DNA of 64,000 nt from Hirschia baltica ATCC 49814 (GCF_000023785.1 NC_012982.1:1240001-1304000), one strand, 5' to 3'. Positions 19,401 to 28,711 are shown, counted from the first letter of the stretch. The notes: generated by a model not told the origin, from the letters alone. Program-made: numbers and translations.

Positions 19401-20060
19401 TTGCAATCAGAAAATAAGCCCGAGCCCTTTAAAATAAATCCGTCGGAAGATGGACGTCAGTTTTCTCCATCCATTGAACGCAATCGTGATGTGATTAAAT
19501 CTGTATTCTTGCAAGAAATCCCAGCTAATGCACGTGTTCTTGAAATTGCGTCAGGCACTGGTCAGCATGCGGCGCATATTTTGAAAGATGCGCCAGATAT
19601 GCGTTGGATTGCGAGTGATTTAGAAGAACAAGCGCAAATCAGTATTCGAGCTTGGGCACAACATGCAGGCGTTGAGGCGCAATATGAAGAAGTTAAAGTG
19701 ATTAATGCTGCCAATAAGGATTGGGGCATTGATGGCAAAATTGATGCGATCTTGTCTTGCAATATGCTTCACATTTCACCTTGGGAAGTTTCCCTAGGCA
19801 TGTTTGCTGGAGCAAAGAAATATCTTAATGGTGGCGGCAGACTGTTTTTGTACGGACCATTTAAGCGCAATGGTCAGCAAATATCTGAGTCTAATACTGC
19901 GTTTGATGTAAATCTAAGAGATAGAAACAGTCATTGGGGTATTCGTGATCTGGAAGGCGAGGTAATATCAGCGGCTAAACTGGCAGACCTGCATTTGGTC
20001 AATGTGCATGATATGCCTGCCAATAATTTTAGCGTGGTGTTTGAACATGCGCGTGTTTAA
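19401..20060 (+). CDS. DUF938 family SAM-dependent methyltransferase
   Basis: The 219-residue protein has the glycine-rich SAM site VLEIASGTGQHAAHIL, the acidic strand WIASDLEEQAQISIRAW, and the family-specific NGGGRLFLYGPFKRNGQQ and SNTAFDVNLRDRNSHWGIRD segments of DUF938/UPF0585. The methyl acceptor is unknown. It begins with TTG at 19401; AAGGGA lies at the correct distance upstream and no ATG alternative preserves the N-terminus. tlyA follows after 25 bases on the same strand, so the two are probably co-transcribed. Confidence 0.88.
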   Translation: MQSENKPEPFKINPSEDGRQFSPSIERNRDVIKSVFLQEIPANARVLEIASGTGQHAAHILKDAPDMRWIASDLEEQAQISIRAWAQHAGVEAQYEEVKVINAANKDWGIDGKIDAILSCNMLHISPWEVSLGMFAGAKKYLNGGGRLFLYGPFKRNGQQISESNTAFDVNLRDRNSHWGIRDLEGEVISAAKLADLHLVNVHDMPANNFSVVFEHARV

Positions 20061-20085
20061 CCGCTACTTAGAAAGCATATAAGAA

Positions 20086-20856
20086 ATGTCAGATGATACC
20101 TCTCCCGATGGTCTGCAACGCCTAGACCTCGCATTGGTGACGCGCGGCCTTATGGATACGCGCGCTCAGGGGCAAGCAGCCATTAAAGCAGGAAAAGTGA
20201 CTATAGATGGCGATGTCTGCAAGAAAGCATCGACAAAGGTTTCAGCTGAGCAAGTTATTACAGCAGAAAAAGCGCATCCTTATGTCTCTCGTGGCGGGAT
20301 GAAGCTGGCACATGCGCTTGATGTTTTTAAAGTCGATATGACGGATAAAATCGTTCTTGATATCGGTGCCTCAACGGGCGGGTTTACTGATGTTGCATTG
20401 CGTACTGGAGCAAGAAAAGTTTACGCGGTAGATGTGGGGCGCGATCAGCTGCACCCAAGCTTGAAAGCAGATCCGCGTGTGATTTCGTATGAAGCCACGG
20501 ATGCACGTAAACTCGATAAGAATTTGATCGATACACCACCAGATATCATTGTGTGTGATGCGAGCTTTATTAGCCTATCGAAATTGTTGAAACCGGTTTT
20601 GAGATTGGGGTCTGAAAAGGCTGATTTGATTACTTTATTCAAACCTCAGTTTGAGGTTGGAAAAGAAAATGTTGGCAAGGGCGGAATTGTTTCCAATCAG
20701 GGCGCTGTCGCAAAGGCACGAACGCAATTTGACAGATGGTTAGATGAACTAGATTGGCAGATAGAAAAGTCGTGTACGAGTCCGATTAAGGGCGGTGATG
20801 GCAATCGAGAATATTTGATCCATGCCAAACGTATTAAGCAGGGTTGGACGCCCTAA
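20086..20856 (+). CDS. tlyA: TlyA-family rRNA 2'-O-methyltransferase
   Basis: The 256-residue protein joins an N-terminal S4 RNA-binding domain (LDLALVTRGLMDTRAQGQAA and YVSRGGMKL) to an FtsJ-like methyltransferase domain with the SAM site VLDIGASTGGFTDVAL and the catalytic-type region DASFISLSKLL. TlyA methylates ribose in rRNA and is annotated as 'hemolysin A' in many genomes, a misleading label. It often sits near dxs in alphaproteobacteria, as it does here (separated by two other genes). Confidence 0.92.
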   Translation: MSDDTSPDGLQRLDLALVTRGLMDTRAQGQAAIKAGKVTIDGDVCKKASTKVSAEQVITAEKAHPYVSRGGMKLAHALDVFKVDMTDKIVLDIGASTGGFTDVALRTGARKVYAVDVGRDQLHPSLKADPRVISYEATDARKLDKNLIDTPPDIIVCDASFISLSKLLKPVLRLGSEKADLITLFKPQFEVGKENVGKGGIVSNQGAVAKARTQFDRWLDELDWQIEKSCTSPIKGGDGNREYLIHAKRIKQGWTP

Positions 20857-20890
20857 TTTAAAGTTGTTTAGAGTTTGAGATTTTATGGCA

Positions 20891-20967
20891 CCGGAGTGCC
20901 GCTTCAACTTGCATTGTAACGACACTCCGGGCCTATAAGCCCTGGGTTGGGGGGACGGGCTTATAGC
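20891..20967. repeat. Two adjacent hairpins downstream of tlyA
   Basis: CCGGAGTG (20891-20898) pairs with CACTCCGG (20923-20930), and directly after it CTATAAGCCC (20933-20942) pairs perfectly with GGGCTTATAG (20958-20967) around a G-rich loop. No T run follows, so it is not a standard terminator. It could stabilise the 3' end of the tlyA message or be a structured RNA. Confidence 0.55.
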
Positions 20968-21242
20968 TTGTGGGTTAGAAAATTCTAACAAATTTATTTC
21001 GGTATTCTAGCTTACGTATGGAGAGAAATGCAATGTCATCATGCTTTTCTCATACGAAATTAAGTTGTTTTTCAATGAGTTATTGATCACATATTTTGCA
21101 ATTTTAAATATATAAAACATCTAAAATTCAATTTAAAGAAGCCGTTTGCTATTTTTCAGGGTTTATTATGTTCATTTCAACTAAATGATGTTTTGAGCAA
21201 GTATCGTCAAGTATCGAATATATGGACAATATAATAAAACGA

Positions 21243-21328
21243 AACTTTGGTCCTTCTTTTATTATATCCAGCAGATTAAACGGCAGTAACATAATAAAAG
21301 AAGGTGCTTTCACGTCGTCCCCAAAGTT
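21243..21328. repeat. Nested inverted repeats (8 bp outside, 14 bp inside)
   Basis: A perfect 14-base repeat (21252-21265 with 21291-21304) is enclosed by a perfect 8-base repeat AACTTTGG (21243-21250) with CCAAAGTT (21321-21328). Together they form a long stem or cruciform of about 86 bases. A third ATAATAAAA copy lies at 21231-21239. It resembles a small palindromic element with no coding capacity. Confidence 0.6.
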
Positions 21329-21391
21329 CCAGCAGTCAATGATTTGTCATTATTGAGATGAATGGAAAATGAAGGAATAGCTATTTATAGT

Positions 21392-21904
21392 TTATTTTTG
21401 GATTGGTTTTAAAAACCATGCAAATGCATTTGCAACGTCAATTTGGCTATCAACCAACCATCCTGCTTCTATATGCAAAGTTTGCTTATCTATTTCTTTT
21501 GTTAGAGGTTTCTGCCAATTGGGGCGATCCATATGTTTAAGTGGCTGAGCGGCAGTGGAAAGCGGTAAATTCAAAATAATCCTGAGACCACAATTTTCAG
21601 ATGGCGTTTGGTTTTTTTTTCGTTTTTCGACAAGTTCAACTTGTTTGAAAGCTGACCAAGGAATGCGGCCGATACCGTCAATATCTGCGCCTTGCGCCGT
21701 GAGCTTTAAAACTGGTTTATTAGAATCTAGGAAAGGCCAATGCCAGACTGCAAATGATGTGAAAATGGCAGATGAAAGCGTGAAAACGAGTCTATCAAGA
21801 TAAATACCTATTAGCCCTAATATTGCACCAAGTATCAGTGGTACGACAATATAAGGCAATGTGAGGCTTGATTTATAGGTTGTCGAGAAGACGCGGTCTT
21901 TCAT
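21392..21904 (-). CDS. Membrane protein with a PH-like domain, unknown
   Basis: With ATG 21904 the product has about 170 residues: two closely spaced membrane helices near residues 18-55, then a soluble C-terminal domain rich in beta-strands (VLKLTAQGADIDGIGRIPW, then VELVEKRKK and LRIILNLPL) that resembles bacterial PH-like domains. A longer form from 21958 overlaps aroC by 50 bases and is less likely. It starts just beyond the aroC stop on the same strand, so it is probably expressed from the aroC transcript. No function can be given. Confidence 0.6.
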   Translation of the reverse strand: MKDRVFSTTYKSSLTLPYIVVPLILGAILGLIGIYLDRLVFTLSSAIFTSFAVWHWPFLDSNKPVLKLTAQGADIDGIGRIPWSAFKQVELVEKRKKNQTPSENCGLRIILNLPLSTAAQPLKHMDRPNWQKPLTKEIDKQTLHIEAGWLVDSQIDVANAFAWFLKPIQK

Positions 21905-21905
21905 A

Positions 21906-23000
21906 TTATACGCCGCCCATTTGTCCTCGGTGACGTAATTTATGATCTGCCAGAACACACGCCATCATGGCTTCTGCTACAGGCACACCCCGAATGGCGA
22001 CACACGGGTCGTGGCGGCCTATGGTGCGAATGTCGACTTCATTGCCGTGCTTATCTATTGATTTGCGTTCAGTCAGAATTGAAGAGGTTGGTTTGAGTGC
22101 GATACGCACAACAATGTCTTGTCCTGTGGAGATACCGCCCAACACACCGCCATTATTATTGGATAGGAATTCAGGACCATTTTCGCCAATGCGCATTTGG
22201 TCGGCGTTTTCCTCACCTGTTAAGGCAGCAGATTCAAAACCAGCGCCGATTTCAACGCCTTTAACTGCGTTAATTGTCATCATGGCCATGGCAAGATCGG
22301 AATCAAGTTTTGAATAAATCGGTGCGCCCCAACCAGCAGGAACACCAGAGGCGACGATTTCTATGACGGCACCAACAGATGAACCGGCTTTGCGAATGCT
22401 TTCCAGATAATCTGTCCATTCAGCTGCTGTGTTTGCATCGGGGCACCAAAGTGGGTTTTTGGTGGTTTCGTTCCAATCCCATTTGCTGCGGTCTAGCTTT
22501 TTGTTGCCGATTTGTACGAGTGCGCCGCGAATTGTAATGTCAGCGCCTAACACTTTGCGGGCAATTCCAGCAGCTGCGACACGGGCGGCTGTTTCGCGCG
22601 CAGAAGAGCGCCCACCACCGCGATAATCGCGCACACCATATTTGGCATCATAGGCATAGTCTGCGTGGCCGGGACGGTATTTGTCGCGAATGTCACCATA
22701 ATCTTTGGAGCGTTGATCGGTGTTTTCGATCATCAATGAAATCGGTGTGCCGGTTGTGACCTGACCATTCGTGCGGTCATCTTCGAACACGCCTGAAAGG
22801 ATCTTGACGGCATCAGCTTCTTTACGCTGGGTGACAAGCTTGCTTGTGCCCGGTTTGCGAAGGTCTAACCAGTGCTGAATTTCTTCGGCTGAAATGGGGA
22901 TACCCGCTGGGCAGCCATCAACCACACACCCAAGGGCAGGACCGTGACTTTCACCCCAAGTGGTGACGCGAAAAAGATGACCAAAAGTATTATGTGACAT
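21906..23000 (-). CDS. aroC: Chorismate synthase
   Basis: AroC makes chorismate from 5-enolpyruvylshikimate 3-phosphate with reduced FMN, the last common step to aromatic amino acids, folate and quinones. The 364-residue length is normal. Family signatures are intact: [18 protein letters not shown] at the N-terminus, [15 protein letters not shown] in the middle, and [18 protein letters not shown]. It is followed at once by the PH-like membrane protein gene. Upstream is the lysine-rich small gene, whose terminator lies between them. Confidence 0.96.
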   Translation of the reverse strand: MSHNTFGHLFRVTTWGESHGPALGCVVDGCPAGIPISAEEIQHWLDLRKPGTSKLVTQRKEADAVKILSGVFEDDRTNGQVTTGTPISLMIENTDQRSKDYGDIRDKYRPGHADYAYDAKYGVRDYRGGGRSSARETAARVAAAGIARKVLGADITIRGALVQIGNKKLDRSKWDWNETTKNPLWCPDANTAAEWTDYLESIRKAGSSVGAVIEIVASGVPAGWGAPIYSKLDSDLAMAMMTINAVKGVEIGAGFESAALTGEENADQMRIGENGPEFLSNNNGGVLGGISTGQDIVVRIALKPTSSILTERKSIDKHGNEVDIRTIGRHDPCVAIRGVPVAEAMMACVLADHKLRHRGQMGGV

Positions 23001-23112
23001 GAGGTTCTTTCAAGCGCAAAATGACTGATTTGGGTAGTCTTTTAGTTGATTTTTTTAATTCCGAGTGCAGCGAAAGTGTCGCTTGGAATAATTTTGTGTC
23101 TTTTCCTACAAA

Positions 23113-23136
23113 AAAACCGCCATTTCTGGCGGTTTT
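23113..23136 (-). terminator. Intrinsic terminator of the lysine-rich small gene
   Basis: AAAACCGCC (23113-23121) pairs with GGCGGTTTT (23128-23136) over a six-base loop; on the minus strand it is followed by seven T's. It lies about 30 bases beyond the stop of the 38-residue gene. A second inverted repeat (TAATCTAT/ATAGATTA) stands between them. Confidence 0.75.
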
Positions 23137-23166
23137 AAAGATAATCTATCTAAGGGGTAAAATAGA

Positions 23167-23283
23167 TTATGCTGCTTTTTTAAGAGCTTTTTTGGCTTTT
23201 TTAAGTTTCACTTCTTGCTTCGCAATTGTTTTCTTGCGTGTTTTGATTTCAGCTTTGATCGCTTTAACTTTTTTGTTAGCCAT
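23167..23283 (-). CDS. 38-residue lysine-rich protein
   Basis: A short frame codes for a 38-residue protein, about two-fifths lysine, with alternating KA and KK steps (MANKKVKAIKAEIKTRK... ending KKAA). It should form one long, strongly basic helix, reminiscent of histone H1-like tails or ribosome-associated peptides. AGGAG lies nine bases before ATG 23283 and a clean terminator follows, so it has the layout of a real, single-gene unit although it is too short for normal gene callers. DNA or RNA binding is inference from charge. Confidence 0.7.
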   Translation of the reverse strand: MANKKVKAIKAEIKTRKKTIAKQEVKLKKAKKALKKAA

Positions 23284-23522
23284 GTGTCGGCTCCTTGTTT
23301 TTGTTTTGCAGACATTTTATGTAGCGCATTAGATAATGTATTAGCATAAAATATACGTTGCATTACTATGTATATACATATTTGGTAGTGTCAAGGATAT
23401 CTGCTCTGAAAATACAGTGGAGTGTGCAGAGCTATGAATTGAATTCCCGATAACCTAAAACGCCACACTGTCATTCTTGAAAAACAGCATTATAATTAAG
23501 CGTAATAGTTCAAGAGGCACAA

Positions 23523-24224
23523 ATGACAGACAAGACAAAGCTCATCCCTGATAGTCCTGATTATCAGGACGAAGAATATGCTGAGGTTTACGCGAAAGCG
23601 AAAGCTGCGGGAAAGCCTTTGGATGATGATGCGCATTGGTTTGCGAAGGATGAGCCATTTGAGATGTTTGCTAAATGGCTAAGTGAGGCCAAGGCTAAGG
23701 AAATCAACGATCCTAATGCGATGTCTCTAGCGACCGTTGATGAAGATGGTATGCCGGATGTGCGTATGGTGCTTCTCAAGGATTTTGATGAGAATGGGTT
23801 TGTTTTCTATACAAACACAACAAGCGCTAAGGGTAGGCAGATAGACGCCAATATGAAAGCCGCTATCTGTTTTCATTGGAAGTCACTGCGCCGTCAGGTA
23901 CGTGTGCGCGGGAATGTGACGCGAGTCAGTGATGCTGAAGCGGATGCGTATTTCCAATCACGTCACAAAGACAGCCAGATTGGCGCATGGGCTTCAAATC
24001 AGTCATCTCGCATGGATGGGCGGTTTGAGCTTGAAAAAAACATCGCGAAATACGGTGCGAAATACGCGCTTGGCAAAACACCACGTCCACCGCATTGGAC
24101 GGGCTATAGGATTGCACCTGAGCACATTGAATTTTGGCGTGACCGTCCATTCCGCTTGCATGACAGGCTTGTGTTTGAACGTTCTTCAAATGGTGGATGG
24201 TCAACAGGGCGTCTCTATCCTTAG
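23523..24224 (+). CDS. pdxH: Pyridoxamine 5'-phosphate oxidase
   Basis: PdxH oxidises pyridoxine or pyridoxamine phosphate to pyridoxal phosphate with FMN. The 233-residue protein carries the FMN site [21 protein letters not shown], the [12 protein letters not shown] phosphate-binding run, the substrate segment [11 protein letters not shown], and the family's C-terminal signature [17 protein letters not shown]. An N-terminal extension of about 35 acidic residues precedes the domain. The gene converges on the alpha/beta-hydrolase gene with only 10 bases between. Confidence 0.95.
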   Translation: MTDKTKLIPDSPDYQDEEYAEVYAKAKAAGKPLDDDAHWFAKDEPFEMFAKWLSEAKAKEINDPNAMSLATVDEDGMPDVRMVLLKDFDENGFVFYTNTTSAKGRQIDANMKAAICFHWKSLRRQVRVRGNVTRVSDAEADAYFQSRHKDSQIGAWASNQSSRMDGRFELEKNIAKYGAKYALGKTPRPPHWTGYRIAPEHIEFWRDRPFRLHDRLVFERSSNGGWSTGRLYP

Positions 24225-24226
24225 AG

Positions 24227-24254
24227 CTGTTCAATCAATTCTGTTCAATCAATT
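24227..24254. repeat. Tandem 14-base duplication at the hydrolase 3' end
   Basis: CTGTTCAATCAATT occurs twice head to tail (24227-24240 and 24241-24254). The second copy encodes the last residues ELIEQN and stop of the minus-strand hydrolase; the first lies just beyond the stop. Confidence 0.8.
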
Positions 24255-25047
24255 CTGCGGGCAATTGGTTTTGGGAAATCTGAGCGCGGATGGCGTCTGC
24301 AAAGAGGCTAGGACATTTGCCTGACCAACCATATCCATATTTGGGCACGATAGCGCTGCGGTAATTGGAAAATTCGCTCTTGTATTTTGGCAGTGCATCC
24401 AAGGTAAAGGAGCGCTCAGTTTCTCCTGCGAGAAGCAAGATCCGGCTGGATACCTCTTGCAGGTTTGGAGGGAGTTTCAGATTCGCAATTTCAGCAGATG
24501 ATTGCTTGATCGCTTTTTTATCTACTTTCCGAACTTCTTGGAGATAGCGTCTGGTTTTTTCACCAGCCATGCCAAATTTATGCGCGACAAATTTTTGAGC
24601 CATCGGAATTTTGCGGAATTTCAATATACCGCGCAGCAAGAGGTGGTATATTTCGGCGTTGGGAAGTGGGTCGTGGATAATGCAGCTTAGCGTGGCGGAG
24701 CTGATATCTTTGGGTCTATCTGACAGCAATTGCAGCGCCACATGTCCACCCAACGACAAGCCTACAATGTGGACATCCATGCCTTCAAGCTCATTGTCGA
24801 TAATCTCACCAACTTGGCGCGCCGTATCTTCGATGGATACCCATTCTTCTTTGGCGCTTAATCCGTGGCCGGGGAGGGTGATAGCGAGACAGAAATAATC
24901 TGGCAGGTGGCCGATAATGTTTTCCCACATCCAGCCGCTAAAGCCACCGCCATGCAAAAAAACAATTGCAGTTTTTGAGCGCTTTGTACCGGTTCCAGAA
25001 TAGTGCAACATAATATTAGAATTCACATTTCTCGATGGCGATGTCAT
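24235..25047 (-). CDS. Alpha/beta-hydrolase fold protein with altered triad
   Basis: The protein (270 residues from ATG 25047, or 258 from ATG 25011) has the fold's oxyanion region FLHGGGFSGWMW and the nucleophile elbow IVGLSLGGHV with S98. The position where the catalytic histidine is expected reads PKYGYGWSGKCP, with tyrosine 239 in place of the usual GHGW histidine, and the acid region GETERS lacks the normal aspartate. It may therefore bind rather than hydrolyse its ligand, or use another base. It overlaps the GDPD gene by 32 bases if the longer start is used, suggesting one transcript. Confidence 0.85.
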   Translation of the reverse strand: MTSPSRNVNSNIMLHYSGTGTKRSKTAIVFLHGGGFSGWMWENIIGHLPDYFCLAITLPGHGLSAKEEWVSIEDTARQVGEIIDNELEGMDVHIVGLSLGGHVALQLLSDRPKDISSATLSCIIHDPLPNAEIYHLLLRGILKFRKIPMAQKFVAHKFGMAGEKTRRYLQEVRKVDKKAIKQSSAEIANLKLPPNLQEVSSRILLLAGETERSFTLDALPKYKSEFSNYRSAIVPKYGYGWSGKCPSLFADAIRAQISQNQLPAELIEQN

Positions 25048-25966
25048 CCACAGTCAAATGCTTGCTAACACGGTCAGAATAGTCCGTCGCAATCATTGTA
25101 ACACCATTGACAACAAGTTCATCATATTCTGATCCATCGCGATCAGCCCAAAAAGTATCATCGAAGCGATCTCCGCGACGCCCTAATGTACCAAATGCAA
25201 CTTCAACGCCCATTGCTTTTATGTCGGACCATAATCCGGGGTTTAGCGTGTTTGTGCCTGTCCATGCGATAAGGTTTTCACGTCTGACACCGCGTGCTTC
25301 TAATGTTTCAATATCGGATGGATCGGAGACAGAAGCTGTCATCATCATATCAGGAGCAAGGCGCGCAACTTCAGCTGCCTGATCATATGTATATGTAATG
25401 AGAATCACATTGTTTTGCGCATTGGCTTTACGCACTTCAGAAATAATTGTTTCAAATTTACTGGAGCGCTTTTTATCAAGTTCAATGATAGCGCCTGTTT
25501 CCTTGGCCCATTTTAAAGTGTCAGCCAATGAGGGGATAGTGAAATTGGTTATTTCGCCATTCGCTTTCAGGCGAACGTTTTTTAGTGTTGCCCAATCTAT
25601 TTCGCGGCCAACTCCTTCGCGTTCTGTCGTGCGATCAAGGCTTGTGTCATGCATTAAGAATAGAACGCCGTCTTTGGATTCGGCGACATCTATTTCAAAA
25701 ATACGTGTGCCATTCTCATAAGATAATTGAAGCGTCTCGAGTGCGTTTTCTGGATATCCACGACGAGGGCCACCGCGATGTGCGGCAGGAAGGGCACCGT
25801 TTTCTCTGACACAATCCATCTTTGCCTGAAGGCTCACGGGATTGTGATCTGGTGCGGTCTGATTGGTATCTAGTGCCTTGTTAGTCGACGAGGAATTCTC
25901 TGCCTCAGGGGAACAAGCCGACACAAAAAGGGCGCAAGCTGCGAAGGTTAGGGTAACGGGACGCAT
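25016..25966 (-). CDS. Glycerophosphodiester phosphodiesterase family lipoprotein
   Basis: The 316-residue product begins with a lipoprotein signal (MRPVTLTFAACALFVSAC; lipobox VSAC near residue 18), so it should be a lipid-anchored envelope protein. The GDPD barrel follows, with AAHRGGPRRGYPENALE, FEIDVAESKDGVLFLMHD and DRTTEREG giving the catalytic His-Arg and metal-binding Glu/Asp set. Such enzymes release glycerol 3-phosphate from phospholipid head groups. It is upstream of the alpha/beta-hydrolase gene and overlaps it. Confidence 0.9.
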   Translation of the reverse strand: MRPVTLTFAACALFVSACSPEAENSSSTNKALDTNQTAPDHNPVSLQAKMDCVRENGALPAAHRGGPRRGYPENALETLQLSYENGTRIFEIDVAESKDGVLFLMHDTSLDRTTEREGVGREIDWATLKNVRLKANGEITNFTIPSLADTLKWAKETGAIIELDKKRSSKFETIISEVRKANAQNNVILITYTYDQAAEVARLAPDMMMTASVSDPSDIETLEARGVRRENLIAWTGTNTLNPGLWSDIKAMGVEVAFGTLGRRGDRFDDTFWADRDGSEYDELVVNGVTMIATDYSDRVSKHLTVDDIAIEKCEF

Positions 25967-26079
25967 TTATTTGCCTTTTATTGTGTGAGTTGACGCTACG
26001 TCGCGACTTTTTTTCGTTGTATTTATGTCGTTTAATACAAAAAACATAAAAATAAAACTCTATTGGGAGAGGATTTATA

Positions 26080-27723
26080 ATGCAGCAACTACCATTTGGA
26101 TTAATGCAAGATTGGCCAATGACTATTGATAAGGTCATCAATCATGCGCTCGCGGTATATCCGTATCAGGAAATCGTAACGCGTTCTGTCGCTGGCCCTA
26201 TTGTTCGCAAAACATATGCTGATATCCACGCAGATTCGCGACGTTGTTCAGAGGCATTGCTGGCGAATGGATTGGAGCCTGGCGATATTGTCGCCACGCT
26301 CGCATGGAATAGCGATCTACACATGGAAACATGGTATGGTGCTATGGGGATTGGTATGGTTTTACATACTTTAAACCCGCGTCTTTTCCCTGAGCAAATA
26401 GCATGGATTGCTAATCACGCAGAAGACAAAGCTATATTCTTTGACACAACTTTTATGCCGATTATTGAAGCAATCGCACCTCATTTGCCGAGGGTGAAAT
26501 TGTTTGTGGTGTATGGTGATGATAGTGTTATTCCAGCTGATACAAAAATCCCAAATTTGAAATCCTATGAGAGCTTTCTGTCAGGATGTCGTGGTGACAG
26601 CGTAAAATGGGGGGATTTTGACGAGAGAACAGCTTGTGGCCTTTGTTATACGTCCGGTACGACGGGCAATCCAAAGGGGGTTTTATATTCTCACCGCTCC
26701 AACATAATGCAGACTTTAATGTCCATGCAGGCAGGCGCGCTCGGCATTAAAGATAGTGATATTGTATTGCCGGTTGTGCCCATGTTCCATGCGAATGCGT
26801 GGGGGCTGACATTCTCTGGTCCTGCAAGTGGGGCTAAGCTGGTTATGCCGGGTGCGCGCATGGATGGGGCAGCTATTTATGAATTGCTGGATTCTGAAAA
26901 GGTGACGATTTCTGCCGCTGTTCCAACTGTATGGCAGATGCTGCTCGAATATATGAGAAAAGAAGGTAAGACACTGCCTCACCTTAATTCTGTGGCGATT
27001 GGTGGAGCAGCTACGCCAGAAGGATTATTGCGGGCATTTGAAGAAGACTATGACGTAGAAGTCTATCCAGCATGGGGAATGACAGAAACAAGCCCATTGG
27101 GAACAGTTTCCAAACTTCCTATGCCGTTGCAAAACCTTAGCGATGAAGAGAAAATGACCCACAAATTGAAGCAGGGACGTCCGCCTTTCGGGGTTGAATT
27201 GGATGTTGTTGGTCCAGATGGGAAAAGTTTGCCACGAGATGGTAAAGCGACAGGTCACCTAATGATCAGAGGCCCAGCGGTGGCTGCAGCCTATGTGAAG
27301 GGTGAAGGAAGCATACTTGATGATAGAGATTTCTTTGACACAGGTGATGTGGGTAATATCGACCAATATGGTCAGATGCATATTACCGACAGATCGAAAG
27401 ATGTGATCAAATCAGGTGGAGAATGGATTTCCTCTATAGAGCTTGAAAACATTGCCGTGTCTCATCCAAAAGTTTCTTTGGCGGCTGCTATTGGTGTGCA
27501 TCACCCTAAATGGGATGAGCGTCCATTATTGATTGTGAAAAAAGCTGAAGGCCAGGACGTCTCCAAAGATGAGGTTCTGGCTTTCTTCGATGGCAAAATA
27601 GCCAAATGGTGGTTACCGGACGATGTTGCCTTTGTTGATGACATTCCTTTGGGGGCGACTGGGAAGATCAATAAGCTTGCTCTTCGAGAAACTTTCAAAG
27701 ACTATAAATTACCGACCGCTTAA
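26080..27723 (+). CDS. Acyl-CoA ligase (AlkK/DmdB-type AMP-forming)
   Basis: The 547-residue enzyme activates a carboxylic acid with ATP and joins it to coenzyme A. The AMP-binding signature YTSGTTGNPKGVLYSHRS, the YPAWGMTETSPLGT loop, FDTGDVGNIDQYGQMHITDRSKD and the C-terminal lysine region PLGATGKINKLALRE are all intact. Overall it looks most like medium-chain fatty acid or 3-methylthiopropionate CoA ligases (AlkK/DmdB); the exact acid is inference. GGGAGAGG stands before ATG 26080. It is separated from the divergent GDPD gene by about 110 bases. Confidence 0.9.
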   Translation: MQQLPFGLMQDWPMTIDKVINHALAVYPYQEIVTRSVAGPIVRKTYADIHADSRRCSEALLANGLEPGDIVATLAWNSDLHMETWYGAMGIGMVLHTLNPRLFPEQIAWIANHAEDKAIFFDTTFMPIIEAIAPHLPRVKLFVVYGDDSVIPADTKIPNLKSYESFLSGCRGDSVKWGDFDERTACGLCYTSGTTGNPKGVLYSHRSNIMQTLMSMQAGALGIKDSDIVLPVVPMFHANAWGLTFSGPASGAKLVMPGARMDGAAIYELLDSEKVTISAAVPTVWQMLLEYMRKEGKTLPHLNSVAIGGAATPEGLLRAFEEDYDVEVYPAWGMTETSPLGTVSKLPMPLQNLSDEEKMTHKLKQGRPPFGVELDVVGPDGKSLPRDGKATGHLMIRGPAVAAAYVKGEGSILDDRDFFDTGDVGNIDQYGQMHITDRSKDVIKSGGEWISSIELENIAVSHPKVSLAAAIGVHHPKWDERPLLIVKKAEGQDVSKDEVLAFFDGKIAKWWLPDDVAFVDDIPLGATGKINKLALRETFKDYKLPTA

Positions 27724-27784
27724 TGTTCGCTATTGGTGCTTTCTAATGATAGAAAGCACCAAGTGTGGCATGTAGGAGGGCAAT

Positions 27785-28711
27785 ATGTCGGAATTGACAC
27801 CTGAAGAAGTTGAGAAGCTTGAAGCTGAAGCAAATCAATCTGAAAATAAAGACGAGAAACCTGTGGTGTTGGGTTCTTATCCGCCGCCACCACCAAGAGA
27901 GCCCATGAGTAAGCTACAATCCATTGCTATGAAAATAGCAATTGGAGGCGCTATTCTGTGTCCGCTTTGGTTTGTCATTGCGGCACTTGGCGTGAAATAC
28001 GGCCTTTGGTCTATCGGAACGGGGCTTGTGAAAATGTCGTTCCAGATGGGGCCGATTTTATTGATCGCAGTTGCTGTTATTTGTCTAGTTTCACTGATCA
28101 TTCAATTGCTTAAACCCCCACGTCGCGGTTCTATTTTAGTAGTGATTGCGCTGTTAGTGCCGGTGTTTATGCTGGGACATTTGAAACAGACGGGCGATGA
28201 TGTAGCTGGTTTGCCGCCCATTCATGATGTTCAAACGGATTGGACGAATCCTATTCAGTTTCCTCAAGCGCTATTGGACGAACGAAAAGCCAATAATTGG
28301 AACCCAGTTTTAGATAACCCTGTCGTGCCAGAATCTGCTGCTGGGAGATGGCCAAATGCTGTGGGGAAATATGTAAAAGATTTGCAGGCGGCTGCTTATC
28401 AAGATTTCAATCTACGTCCACAATTGTTTGAAGTGAAACCGGAAATCACGATTGAAGCCGTGGTGGAAGTGGCAAATAAAAACAATTGGGATGTTGTGAG
28501 TGTGAACCGCGAAGCAGGTGTAATCCACGCGACGTATACGTCTCCATGGTATGGTTTCGTAGACGATATTGTGATCACTGTTGAGAAACAGGGGCAAATT
28601 GGGTCACGGGTGAATGCGCGCTCGGTTAGTCGAATTGGATTGTCTGACATGGGGGCAAATGCGACACGTCTGAAGCATTTTGTGGATGATTTGAACTTGA
28701 TGATGAAATAG
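27785..28711 (+). CDS. DUF1499 domain membrane protein
   Basis: The 308-residue product has an acidic, proline-rich cytoplasmic N-terminus (about 45 residues), three membrane helices between residues about 48 and 140, and a C-terminal DUF1499 domain: YVKDLQAAAYQDFNLRPQ, then VVSVNREAGVIHATYTSPWYGFVDD and RVNARSVSRIGLSDMGANATR. The domain's function is unknown; it is often attached to envelope proteins. AGGAGGG lies before ATG 27785. It follows the acyl-CoA ligase by 60 bases and may share its transcript, ending at the terminator at 28744. Confidence 0.85.
   Translation: MSELTPEEVEKLEAEANQSENKDEKPVVLGSYPPPPPREPMSKLQSIAMKIAIGGAILCPLWFVIAALGVKYGLWSIGTGLVKMSFQMGPILLIAVAVICLVSLIIQLLKPPRRGSILVVIALLVPVFMLGHLKQTGDDVAGLPPIHDVQTDWTNPIQFPQALLDERKANNWNPVLDNPVVPESAAGRWPNAVGKYVKDLQAAAYQDFNLRPQLFEVKPEITIEAVVEVANKNNWDVVSVNREAGVIHATYTSPWYGFVDDIVITVEKQGQIGSRVNARSVSRIGLSDMGANATRLKHFVDDLNLMMK

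Larger units (their letters stand above)
20857..21391. other. Gene-free A+T-rich gap carrying strong inverted repeats
   Basis: This 535-base gap between the convergent genes tlyA and the membrane protein at 21392 has no credible reading frame. It contains two sets of inverted repeats, listed separately at 20891-20967 and 21243-21328, and otherwise is A+T-rich with a short direct repeat of AAGTATCG (about 21199-21216). Confidence 0.6.
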
